IMG/VR virus record: IMGVR_UViG_3300042879_001539 | Span: 1-20,543 of that record | Length of the DNA stretch: 20,543 nt | Direction: 5' to 3' (one strand) | From: a virus | Shown here: positions 1 through 7,341 of the stretch, one piece after another | How positions within the stretch are numbered: position 1 is the stretch's first letter | How the letters are laid out: each line of letters starts with the position of its first letter | Program-made: the position numbers and the translations under genes | The notes under the pieces: generated by a model | What the model saw: only the letters and a program-made list of their open reading frames with translations | What the model was told of the DNA's origin: nothing | The model's database searches: none

Positions 1-2
1 AA

Positions 3-116
3 GAAGGGCACGTGCTCTGGGAAGCATTACACATGGGCCTCCCTGAAGAGAAGACTGCTCTTCGCAAACAACTCCGTCAACTCAATCTCTTAATCAAGGA
101 ACTTGAAAGTGAATAA
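3..116 (+). CDS. C-terminal end of an unknown protein (5' partial)
   Basis: An open frame runs in from the left edge and stops at TAA 114-116. The 37 visible residues begin EGHVLWEALHMG and end with a charged, helix-prone stretch rich in Lys, Glu and Leu (KQLRQLNLLIKELESE). No family is recognised. The stop overlaps the GTG start proposed for the next gene at 109, and the frame contains the AAGGA ribosome-binding site at 96-100 used by that gene. This tight coupling is the pattern seen across the rest of the plus-strand operon, which supports it being a real gene end. The start and most of the protein lie outside the window. Confidence 0.6.
   Translation, partial: EGHVLWEALHMGLPEEKTALRKQLRQLNLLIKELESE
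96..100 (+). promoter_or_regulatory. Shine-Dalgarno AAGGA that favours a GTG start at 109
   Basis: AAGGA lies 8 nt before GTG 109 but only 2 nt before TTG 103. The GTG is therefore the better start for the 86-residue downstream protein. Confidence 0.55.
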
Positions 117-369
117 GCTTATCGCACGCACGACGATGAGAGTACTTAATCGACTGCCATCATATGAACGAATGATCTTAAGTATTCAAATGGAAGAAGC
201 CATGTGCTCGTCGTACGGCTTCCCATTCACATTGCCGGTTGACACGATGTACGAACGTTGCTATAATGAAGCTGCCAAGATAGTCGCTCTACATTTTAAG
301 TGTACACCCGAGTACGTTCTCGAGTGTGTAGAGCACTACTTACATCTTCCACAAGGCCCGCAGGTATAA
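109..369 (+). CDS. Small unknown phage protein (86 aa)
   Basis: A GTG start at 109 is chosen because AAGGA sits 8 nt upstream; TTG 103 would be too close to it. The protein begins VNKLIARTTMRVLNRLPS and is mixed in composition with several Cys residues (AMCSSYG, ERCYNE, HFKCTP, LECVEH). It looks largely helical and has no membrane segment. No family is recognised. It lies between a partial gene and the SNF2-like helicase, with a gap of only 22 nt to the ATG chosen for the helicase, so it belongs to the replication operon. Its position is common for small accessory proteins of phage replication modules, but the sequence gives no direct clue to function. Confidence 0.7.
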   Translation: MNKLIARTTMRVLNRLPSYERMILSIQMEEAMCSSYGFPFTLPVDTMYERCYNEAAKIVALHFKCTPEYVLECVEHYLHLPQGPQV

Positions 370-377
370 TCCTTTGC

Positions 378-382
378 AGGAG
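378..382 (+). promoter_or_regulatory. Shine-Dalgarno AGGAG fixing the helicase start at ATG 392
   Basis: AGGAG ends 9 nt before ATG 392. A longer open frame starting at TTG 374 would place this motif inside the coding region, so ATG 392 is preferred. Confidence 0.65.
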
Positions 383-391
383 ATAACACGC

Positions 392-2248
392 ATGTACATT
401 CTTCACGTATCGTTAAGTGAGGATGGATCTTTCTTCCATCTTCGAGAGTTCATCGGCCAGCCTGACGGCCGAAGAGTTGTGTTCTATGGCCTAAGGCAAG
501 ACTGGCAGACGATGCCAGACATGAAGCGTCTCGACGACGGCTACATCCGCGTTGCAGCTAGCGACGTGTCAGTTGAGCGCATCGTCAAGTATCGTGAAAA
601 GGGCAATCAAGTCGAGCTCGATGATGATGCTCAAATCGTCTTCACCTACTGGCAAGCTGTCTTACAAGCATCACGCTTGTCTGCTGAATGCGTAGCCAAG
701 TTTAAGCTTGAAGGCGACGTGCCTGATGACCCAAACATTGACTTTGGTAGTCTTTCACCATATCAACGCGTTGGCTTGGTGAATGCTCTTAAGCTCCCAG
801 GCTACGGGCTATTCATGAAGCAAGGCACTGGCAAGACTGCAGTCGCTATTGCTGCAATATGCAATGATGCTAAGCAACGTGCTAAGCCCAAATACAGAGG
901 CATCATCGTATGCCCGCCCAATGTTCGCGCGAACTGGGCATCTGAGTTTAAGAAGTTCGCTACTCAAGAATGTGACATTCACATCTTACGTGGTGGACAG
1001 ATCACGCGCTTAACACAAATCATCAACGCCATCAAGTCACAAGCACCTATCTCTGTCATCATCTGCAACTACGAAACGTTGCAGCAGTCTTGGGACGCGT
1101 TGACTAACATCGAGTTTGACTATGCTGTTCTTGATGAAGGGCATATGATCAAAGCACATACCACTAAACGAAATCAGTACGCGCAGAAGCTCGGGCGCAA
1201 CGCTGCAAAGCGTCTTGTTCTTACTGGCACGCCTATAGCAAACAACGTCAATGACCTATTCACTCTATTCGAGTTCATGGGTCCTGGCACTAGTGGCTTT
1301 AGGTCATTCGATAGTTTTCGCAAGTACTTCGGCAAGTACAAGTCGTCAACGCACGGTCTTACTTTCGAAGAGGCACAGAACTTGCCTATCCTCAAAGACA
1401 AGCTGTCGCGTTACTCATTTATCATCTCAAAAGAAGAAGCATTGCCTTACTTGCCAGACAAGCTCTTTGACGTCGCTGAAGTAGAGATGACGCCTGACCA
1501 AGCCGAGGCTTACAATAAGCTGCGTGACGAACTCGTCATCGAGATAGAGAACACGCTTGAGACTGCAGAGAACGAAGCAGTCGCTGTCAACAACATTCTT
1601 ACACAGCTTCTTCGCTTGAGTCAAATTACTTCGTCGTTCCGCGTCATACCTCCGATCATTGATGAAGATGGCAACGTTACGTCGCCTCGTCGCGTGATAC
1701 CGTTTGAAACGAACATCAAAGCCGACTACATTGCCTCATTAGTCGAAGAGAAAGGACCAAACGACAAGACGATCATTTGGTCGAACTGGGTTGAGGATAT
1801 TCAAGCTATTAAACAGCGTCTAGAAGCACTTGGCGAGAGCCCTGTGGTATTCTATGGCGGCTCAAGTTTCGATGATCGTATTGAAGCTGAGAGGCGCTTT
1901 AATGAGGATCCATCCTGCCGTTGGTTCATTGGCAATCCACAAGCAGGTGGCACTGGATTGAACTTACTCGGGTTCCCGCCTAATGACCCTAATCGATTAA
2001 GTACGAATTGCACGCACGTCGTTTACATCTCACAGAACTGGTCAGCGATCCTTCGAGAGCAAAGCGAAGATCGTGCACATCGTCGAGGAACTCGCGTGCC
2101 AGTTCGTATCACCGAAGTAGTGGTGCCTAACACGATCGACACAGTCATCGCAACACGCGTTGCAAAGAAGCGACTCGATGCTGCATCGACGCTTGATATC
2201 AAAGACATCTTAAACGACATCCGCACAGGAGTCTTAACACAACTATGA
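392..2248 (+). CDS. SNF2-like superfamily II DNA helicase/translocase
   Basis: A 618-residue ATP-dependent DNA translocase of the SNF2/SWI2 branch of superfamily II. An N-terminal region of about 120 residues is followed by a Q-like motif (SPYQRVGL), Walker A (KQGTGKT, GTGKT at about 145-149), motif II DEGH (about 248-251), motif III LTGTPIANN, motif V GGTGLNLL and motif VI EDRAHRRGT (Arg at about 561, 564 and 565). These cover both RecA lobes. The ATG at 392 is set by AGGAG 9 nt upstream. Proteins of this type occur in many phage replication modules upstream of the primase, where roles in fork remodelling or recombination are assumed but rarely shown. The stop overlaps the next start as ATGA. 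No extra nuclease or zinc domain is visible. Confidence 0.95.
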   Translation: MYILHVSLSEDGSFFHLREFIGQPDGRRVVFYGLRQDWQTMPDMKRLDDGYIRVAASDVSVERIVKYREKGNQVELDDDAQIVFTYWQAVLQASRLSAECVAKFKLEGDVPDDPNIDFGSLSPYQRVGLVNALKLPGYGLFMKQGTGKTAVAIAAICNDAKQRAKPKYRGIIVCPPNVRANWASEFKKFATQECDIHILRGGQITRLTQIINAIKSQAPISVIICNYETLQQSWDALTNIEFDYAVLDEGHMIKAHTTKRNQYAQKLGRNAAKRLVLTGTPIANNVNDLFTLFEFMGPGTSGFRSFDSFRKYFGKYKSSTHGLTFEEAQNLPILKDKLSRYSFIISKEEALPYLPDKLFDVAEVEMTPDQAEAYNKLRDELVIEIENTLETAENEAVAVNNILTQLLRLSQITSSFRVIPPIIDEDGNVTSPRRVIPFETNIKADYIASLVEEKGPNDKTIIWSNWVEDIQAIKQRLEALGESPVVFYGGSSFDDRIEAERRFNEDPSCRWFIGNPQAGGTGLNLLGFPPNDPNRLSTNCTHVVYISQNWSAILREQSEDRAHRRGTRVPVRITEVVVPNTIDTVIATRVAKKRLDAASTLDIKDILNDIRTGVLTQL

Positions 2249-2502
2249 GCGACAAGGATAAAAGCCAATTAGACTTTTGGTTGCGTGTGTTAAAGGTGAA
2301 TGCATCAAACCCCATCATTGAGTTCTCTAGGTCTTGGAGACTTGGTAGCTTTGATATCAAATTCTCATACCGCTCAAGAAACAATGTATGGGGTAGGTTT
2401 GGTGCGGGTTGGAACTGGAAGTTAGGCTTCTCTGCTGGTGGCAGATGCTGCACATTACACCTCTTAATCGCTGACCTTCGTATCTATTACAAGAAAGTCT
2501 AA
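2245..2502 (+). CDS. Small unknown protein (85 aa), coupled to the helicase
   Basis: It starts with ATG inside the helicase stop (ATGA overlap), with AGGAG at 2227-2231 located 13 nt upstream. The protein is basic and rich in Trp and aromatic residues (FWLRVL, RSWRLGSF, VWGRFGAGWNWKLGF), followed by a CC pair and a hydrophobic LHLLIADLRIYY end. This aromatic, beta-prone pattern does not look like a signal peptide or a clear transmembrane segment. No family is recognised with confidence. Tight coupling to the helicase suggests co-expression with replication functions. Confidence 0.75.
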   Translation: MSDKDKSQLDFWLRVLKVNASNPIIEFSRSWRLGSFDIKFSYRSRNNVWGRFGAGWNWKLGFSAGGRCCTLHLLIADLRIYYKKV

Positions 2503-2507
2503 CTGAT

Positions 2508-2873
2508 ATGAGTAGAGTATTTATCTTAAGCCCAACGGATTATGACGTCTCAGACGCTGAAAGATATGGCAAGCTAACTTGCGTCTTCACAGGTCCGCGT
2601 CCATCCATATTCGATCATGCTCGATTTAGAGAGGAGTTCAAAAAGCGCATCAGAGCCTTAGGCTTTGACAACCGCACTGATCACTTCTTGTGTATCGGCA
2701 CTAGTGTGCCAATGGTGCTGTCAGCATCGTTCTTGTGTCAAGATTATGGCTATGTGAAGATGTTGTTTTTTCACGCAGCTGAACAACGTTATGTAATGAG
2801 GATTATTGGAGATGAAAGAGCACAACAGAGAGTACTTCAACTTCGCAATGAAAATGCTAAGCGAATGGACTAG
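2508..2873 (+). CDS. Unknown phage protein (121 aa)
   Basis: ATG at 2508, 5 nt after the previous stop; the Shine-Dalgarno is weak. The protein begins MSRVFILSPTDYDVSDAERYG and has alternating hydrophobic strands and charged helices (VFTGPRPSIFDHARFREEFKKRI; DHFLCIGTSV; VKMLFFHAAEQRYV), which suggests a small alpha/beta fold. The segment IGTSVPMVLSASFLCQDYG resembles a nucleotide- or ligand-binding turn but is not a recognised motif. The C-terminus overlaps the next gene by 62 nt. Similar small proteins occur near phage replication genes, but no function is known to me. Confidence 0.85.
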   Translation: MSRVFILSPTDYDVSDAERYGKLTCVFTGPRPSIFDHARFREEFKKRIRALGFDNRTDHFLCIGTSVPMVLSASFLCQDYGYVKMLFFHAAEQRYVMRIIGDERAQQRVLQLRNENAKRMD

Positions 2874-3336
2874 CTTTCATAATGACTTCATCAAGAAGTT
2901 GCATGAAGAAGCCGACATCGCTGAGCTTGCAGACATGGCTTATTCGATAAGTCAGATCATGCGAATGTTTGATGAGATCGAAAAGAAAACTCGTAACACG
3001 TATGAACTGGCTGAACGTCTGCTTTGCATGCTTTGGGCACAGCAAGGCGACTCTGATCCCATTCGTACTTCGCATTGCACCATCACCCCGCGTATCCGTA
3101 TGGCTGCGCAAATACCAAAGAAAGGAACTCCAGAGTATGAAGAACTAATGTCATCGTTAGGCATCGACACTGCGCTTCAGGCCACCGATGCCGTGCGTCC
3201 GCACTGGCCTGGCTTAGTCGATTATGTCACTGAGCTACTGACGAATGGGCGTCCACTCCCGCGCGGAGTTGACCCAAACAAAACCTACCCCGTATACGGG
3301 GTCACAATTCGACCAAAGAAAGGTATCACAGAATGA
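2812..3336 (+). CDS. Unknown phage protein with conserved-looking C-terminus (174 aa)
   Basis: Start ATG 2812 is preferred over TTG 2806 because TGAGGA (2797-2802) lies 9 nt upstream of the ATG. The N-terminal half (about residues 1-80) is helical and charged. The C-terminal half has a compact Pro/Gly-rich signature: PKKGTPEYEELMSSLG, then VRPHWPGLVDYVTELL, then LPRGVDPNKTYPVYGV. This arrangement looks like a conserved domain of phage replication operons, but I cannot name a family. It overlaps the previous gene by 62 nt and the next as ATGA, so it is firmly embedded in the operon upstream of the primase-helicase. Confidence 0.88.
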   Translation: MKEHNREYFNFAMKMLSEWTSFHNDFIKKLHEEADIAELADMAYSISQIMRMFDEIEKKTRNTYELAERLLCMLWAQQGDSDPIRTSHCTITPRIRMAAQIPKKGTPEYEELMSSLGIDTALQATDAVRPHWPGLVDYVTELLTNGRPLPRGVDPNKTYPVYGVTIRPKKGITE

Positions 3337-4136
3337 GTTCACTCTCAATTGTCAATAAAGACTTACCATCGTTCATGCAAGTTCAGGACACTGGCACTGA
3401 TGGCATGGGCCAGTTCATTATCCCACCAAGGATTAAGATCGTTCAGCCAGTGTCTCGAGGTGAGTACAAAGACAAGTTCTCTCCAGGAGACGCAGTGCTA
3501 GTTCCTCAGATGATTCGTATCGTGGGTCTTCAACTCGATGAAAAGAATCGACCGAAGAACGAAAGCGATTCGGTCATTTTCACTCCGCTCTTTTTCTTTC
3601 CTGAGTATTGCCTGTGGAATCCTCTCGAAGCAAAAGGCAGCATGCCGATGATACGTGAATCGTCATACGATCCGCAGTCGCATCTTGCAGTTAGAGCACG
3701 CGATCCTAAGCGTCGCTTTGAGCCATGCCCAGAGATGCCTGACAAACAGATGCGTTACGTCGAGCACCTTAACTTTGTGGTGCTGATACACGCTGACGGT
3801 TTGAACATGCTGCCGGCTATCATGTCGTTCTCTCGTGCTGAGCACCGAGCTGGATCAAACTTCATAGCTCTCATCAAGATGCGTATGGCACCGATGTATG
3901 GCTGCAAGTTTGTCTTCAAGACTCGTTATCGCGAGAATGACAAAGGTCAGTGGTACGGCATCGACATCGAGAACCCTCACGAGACGATCGGATCGTTCGT
4001 CGATGAGGAAACTTTCAAGTTCACTTCATATCAGTACACTGAGTTGAAGAAAGCACATGCTGATCGCTCGCTTCGAGTCGATCACGATCTTGAAGATGAA
4101 GTTATCGATGCAACCGCTATCAACCCTGAGCTGTAA
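3333..4136 (+). CDS. Unknown protein with acidic tail; candidate ssDNA-binding protein
   Basis: A 267-residue protein whose ATG overlaps the preceding stop (ATGA), with GAAAGG (3318-3323) 9 nt upstream. Visible features are a conserved-looking start (DLPSFMQ, then IPPRIKIVQPVSRGEY), beta-rich segments with many aromatics (FTPLFFFPEYCLWNP; HLNFVVLIHADG; GCKFVFKTRYREN), and a very acidic C-terminus (DHDLEDEVIDATAINPEL). Beta-rich aromatic cores plus an acidic tail are typical of phage single-stranded DNA-binding proteins such as T7 gp2.5, and the gene sits directly before the primase-helicase (TAATG overlap). The SSB role is an inference from these general features; no SSB motif was recognised. 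Confidence 0.9.
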   Translation: MSSLSIVNKDLPSFMQVQDTGTDGMGQFIIPPRIKIVQPVSRGEYKDKFSPGDAVLVPQMIRIVGLQLDEKNRPKNESDSVIFTPLFFFPEYCLWNPLEAKGSMPMIRESSYDPQSHLAVRARDPKRRFEPCPEMPDKQMRYVEHLNFVVLIHADGLNMLPAIMSFSRAEHRAGSNFIALIKMRMAPMYGCKFVFKTRYRENDKGQWYGIDIENPHETIGSFVDEETFKFTSYQYTELKKAHADRSLRVDHDLEDEVIDATAINPEL

Positions 4137-6922
4137 TGATTAATGTAATAGCCGAGCTTGAACGCATCGGCTGGGGTTTTAACTGGGCTGGAGACAGCGA
4201 AGTTCGCTGTCTCTGCCCTTTTCATAACGACTCATCACCCAGCTGTGCAATCAACGTAGAGAAACAACGATTCCGCTGCTGTACCGCAGGATGCGGAGCT
4301 AAAGGTGACATAGTCACGTTCTTAGCGGGTGCTTTAAAAAGCAATCGTGTAGACGTTAAAAAGGACTTATGCACGCGTTACGATCTTAACACAGATCGTG
4401 TCATCAAGGCTGATGTGATAGAAGACTACTTCTCTAACATCTGGGACGCAAAGCCTTTGTTGCACGAGCTATATGCTCGAGGAATGACAGACGATGACAT
4501 ACGCAAGTATCGAATAGGCACCAAAGATGGCAGAGTTACGATTCCTATCAAGAATGAATCAGGGTACTTTGTCAACATTCGTCTTTACTTGCCTGGTGCG
4601 CCTGGTAAAGACAAGTTTAGGAATCTTAAAGGGCGAGGTAAAGTCCGCATATTCCCGATAGAACAACTCAAGTATAACGAGATCTTGGTAGTCGGTGGTG
4701 AAGTTAAAGCTATCGTCGCTGCAAGACATCTCAATAAGCATGGGATAGGCGTAGTCACGTCTACTTTAGGCGAGAGCAACTGGGATCCTAGACTCACAAA
4801 CTACTTTAAAGATAAGCCAACGACAGTATGCTATGACATTGATGCTGAAGGCATTAAGTCGCAAGTGAATACGTGCAAGCATCTCTCGAGAGTTACCAAA
4901 GTCAGAACTGCGAAGCTTCCTCTTGATGCTAGCAAGTTCCCAAAAGGTGACATAAACGACTTCGTAGCGACAGACGGCGATCTCTTATCAGTGTATAAGA
5001 ACGCTAACGACTTCGTAGCGCCCAAGAAGCCGCATGAAGTAATGGAAAAGCCTAAGCGCGTTGACTTAGTTAATGCTATCAATGCGACAAGTGCTGGCAA
5101 GCGCGTACTTTTGACATGCACAGTGTCAACGCTTGACACATCACCATATGTGATACCTTCAGGTATTAAAGTTAAGTGCCCGCGTGACATCGAAGATTGT
5201 TCAGTATGCCCAGTGTTCTTAAACGATGAAGCGCATACGTACGAGATTGCAGCTGAATCACCGGCCATATTAGAAATGGTCGCTCGACCTAAAGCTAATC
5301 AGATGCCTGCTCTCAAAGAAGAGTTAGAGATACCGAAGCGATGTCAAGTTTGCGAGTTCGAGCCTGTGTCTTACTACAACGTTGAGGACGTGCGAATAAG
5401 TCCAAGACTTGAGATAACGAATCGCTCCATCGATCGATCGATGCAGCCTGCAATATGCATCGGGAAAGGTGTTGACTTGAATGAAACGTACGAGATGCTT
5501 GGACGTATGTATCCACATCCACAAACGCAGCAGTCAACACTTCTTATAAGCAAGTACAGGACAAGCCAAGACGCTTTAAGTTCCTATCGTTTAAAGGACC
5601 TTGATACGCTCTATAAATTCCAGCCAAAGGATTGGTCGTATAGTAGTCTTAAAGAAAAGTTGGATGCATTATACGACGATTTAGAGCGCAATGTAACCCG
5701 AATATATGGCCGTAGATCGATTCACTTAATGGTTGACCTGGCATATCACTCACCGCTGTTCCTTACGTTCGACCAAAAGAAAATCAAAGGCTGGGTTGAG
5801 GTACTTATTGTCGGTGACTCAGCACAAGGAAAGACAGAGACAACAATAAATCTTCAACGACATTATGGTCTTGGTGAAAAAGTTGAATGCAAGAATGCGA
5901 CAGTCGCTGGACTACTTGGAGGACTTCAGCAAATGGGGTCTCGATGGTTCGTTAGTTGGGGAGTTATACCAACACACGATAAGCGACTCGTTATTCTTGA
6001 AGAACTTAAAGGCACTTCAACTGAAGTCATCAGCAAACTAACTGATATGCGGTCTAGCGGTGTCGCTGAAATACCTAAGATTGAGAAACGACGTACACAC
6101 GCTCGTACACGTCTTATAGCCCTCTCAAACCCAAGGTCCGATAGCCCGATCGATCATTACAGCTATGGTGTCGATGCGATTAAAGAACTCATCGGCAGCC
6201 TAGAAGACGTGCGTCGATTCGATGCGTGCTTGTTAGTATCTGCAAAGGATGTATCACAGTCGCTCATCAATGATAAGCTGCCGATGAGCACGCCTGAATA
6301 CACGTCAGAAGACTGCCGGCGGCTAATACTTTGGGGCTGGACAGCGTCTGACATCATCTTCGAGCAAGAGTCCACTGACTTAGTTCTCGAGTTAAGCAGC
6401 AAGATGAGTAGCAAGTTCACTGACTCGATTCCTATCGTAGATCGAGGTTCAATGAGGTACAAGCTAGCACGTCTTGCAGCATCATTGGCGATACGAACGT
6501 TCTCGAATCAAGGCGAATCAGTCTTAGTGAGGCCATGTCACGTTCAATATGTACACGACTTCTTAGATGAAATCTACTCAAGCCGCACTTTTGGCTATCT
6601 TGACTTGACTCAATCGATTGAATCGCAAAGCAAGTTAAGCGACCCTGACACTGTTAGGCGCGCAATAGTCACTACGCCGTTCCCAAGAGACTTCGTACAG
6701 AACCTGCTATCAAGAATGTACATCGAGTTGCAGGACATTCAAGACTGGTGCGCCTGGGATAGACAGGCAGCTCAAGCGTTATTAAGCGTTCTTGTTAGGA
6801 AGCATGCGTTATCACGTAGGCAACGTGCGTACGTTAAGACGTCTGCTTTCATTTCGTTTCTTAAGGGCCTTGATGATCTTCCAGATAGGCCAGACCACAT
6901 CCCAGAAGGAGTAGAATTTTGA
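4136..6922 (+). CDS. Primase-helicase: CHC2 + TOPRIM primase fused to MCM-like AAA+ helicase
   Basis: A 928-residue two-enzyme protein. The N-terminus has a CHC2-type zinc finger (C27, H30, C48 or C49, C53) and a DnaG-type TOPRIM core (VVGGE with E189, then YDID with D233 and D235, then KGDINDF at about 269-275). Residues about 310-425 resemble the MCM N-terminal zinc/OB region (VIPSGIKVKC, CSVC, then IPKRCQVC). The C-terminal motor shows MCM-type features: Walker A GDSAQGKT (about 560-567), Walker B LVILEE (618-623), a region like the pre-sensor loop (RSSGVAEIPKIEKRR), sensor 1 RLIALSNP (about 659-666) and an arginine-finger-like DVRRFD (about 691-696). It would unwind DNA and prime lagging-strand synthesis. 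It is not a DnaB/T7 gp4-type RecA helicase: no such motifs follow the TOPRIM. A TAATG overlap couples it to the gene before. Confidence 0.92.
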   Translation: MINVIAELERIGWGFNWAGDSEVRCLCPFHNDSSPSCAINVEKQRFRCCTAGCGAKGDIVTFLAGALKSNRVDVKKDLCTRYDLNTDRVIKADVIEDYFSNIWDAKPLLHELYARGMTDDDIRKYRIGTKDGRVTIPIKNESGYFVNIRLYLPGAPGKDKFRNLKGRGKVRIFPIEQLKYNEILVVGGEVKAIVAARHLNKHGIGVVTSTLGESNWDPRLTNYFKDKPTTVCYDIDAEGIKSQVNTCKHLSRVTKVRTAKLPLDASKFPKGDINDFVATDGDLLSVYKNANDFVAPKKPHEVMEKPKRVDLVNAINATSAGKRVLLTCTVSTLDTSPYVIPSGIKVKCPRDIEDCSVCPVFLNDEAHTYEIAAESPAILEMVARPKANQMPALKEELEIPKRCQVCEFEPVSYYNVEDVRISPRLEITNRSIDRSMQPAICIGKGVDLNETYEMLGRMYPHPQTQQSTLLISKYRTSQDALSSYRLKDLDTLYKFQPKDWSYSSLKEKLDALYDDLERNVTRIYGRRSIHLMVDLAYHSPLFLTFDQKKIKGWVEVLIVGDSAQGKTETTINLQRHYGLGEKVECKNATVAGLLGGLQQMGSRWFVSWGVIPTHDKRLVILEELKGTSTEVISKLTDMRSSGVAEIPKIEKRRTHARTRLIALSNPRSDSPIDHYSYGVDAIKELIGSLEDVRRFDACLLVSAKDVSQSLINDKLPMSTPEYTSEDCRRLILWGWTASDIIFEQESTDLVLELSSKMSSKFTDSIPIVDRGSMRYKLARLAASLAIRTFSNQGESVLVRPCHVQYVHDFLDEIYSSRTFGYLDLTQSIESQSKLSDPDTVRRAIVTTPFPRDFVQNLLSRMYIELQDIQDWCAWDRQAAQALLSVLVRKHALSRRQRAYVKTSAFISFLKGLDDLPDRPDHIPEGVEF
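6906..6911 (+). promoter_or_regulatory. Shine-Dalgarno AAGGAG supporting a TTG start at 6919
   Basis: AAGGAG ends 7 nt before TTG 6919, which overlaps the primase-helicase stop. This strong site supports a non-ATG start for the MazG-like gene. Confidence 0.6.
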
Positions 6923-7341
6923 AAGAGCAATTAGAGCAAGTGAAAGAATTTCACGAGCACATGAACATCACGCCTCGACACGATTGGCCCAATTCATTTG
7001 AGCCAGCCTTGAACCAGCTCGGGCTGATGTTAGACGCTGAAGCGCGCGATGCACTCAAGTCGTATAACAATAGCAAAGACGTTCGCTGGCTTAGAGTTCA
7101 TTTGCTTATGGAAGAGCTAGCTGAGGTTATCATCGGGCTCGCCTCTTGTAAAAAGGTAGACGTACTAGACGGTCTAGCTGACTTGTCATACGTAACATTA
7201 GGCACGGCTGCCGTTTTCGAGTTGCCTTTGCCTGAAGCTTTCGAAGAAGTTCATCGAAGCAACATGACCAAGAAGCCATCAGACCAGCGTTGTTCAGACA
7301 AGACTGGTTACACACCTCCTAACTTGAAGAAGCTATTATGA
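6919..7341 (+). CDS. MazG-like nucleoside triphosphate pyrophosphohydrolase
   Basis: A 140-residue all-alpha NTP-PPase. The signature is EELAEV (E65, E66, E69) followed by DGLADLSYV (D84, D88), giving the four-acid metal site typical of MazG/DCTPP-type enzymes, and then AFEEVHRSNMTK, a phrase common in phage members. These enzymes hydrolyse (d)NTPs to the monophosphate plus pyrophosphate. The start is TTG 6919 (good AAGGAG 7 nt upstream); the end overlaps the next gene as ATGA. Family members range from house-cleaning to dCTP-specific enzymes. Its place before a methyltransferase, a thymidylate-synthase-family enzyme, a kinase and a deaminase suggests a role in pool remodelling, for example producing dCMP from dCTP. 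The substrate cannot be read from the sequence. Confidence 0.9.
   Translation: MKEQLEQVKEFHEHMNITPRHDWPNSFEPALNQLGLMLDAEARDALKSYNNSKDVRWLRVHLLMEELAEVIIGLASCKKVDVLDGLADLSYVTLGTAAVFELPLPEAFEEVHRSNMTKKPSDQRCSDKTGYTPPNLKKLL

Noticed and set aside
374-391. TTG start at 374 for the SNF2-like helicase
   Set aside because: It would put the AGGAG ribosome-binding site inside the gene. ATG 392 is 9 nt after that site.
4831-5268. 145-aa open frame on the minus strand within the primase-helicase gene
   Set aside because: It is antisense to the continuous primase-MCM reading frame and has no family motif, so it is treated as a chance open frame.
5427-5441. ATCG tetranucleotide run in the primase-helicase gene
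   Set aside because: It is only about three units, in frame within coding sequence, and explained by ordinary Ile/Asp/Arg/Ser codons.
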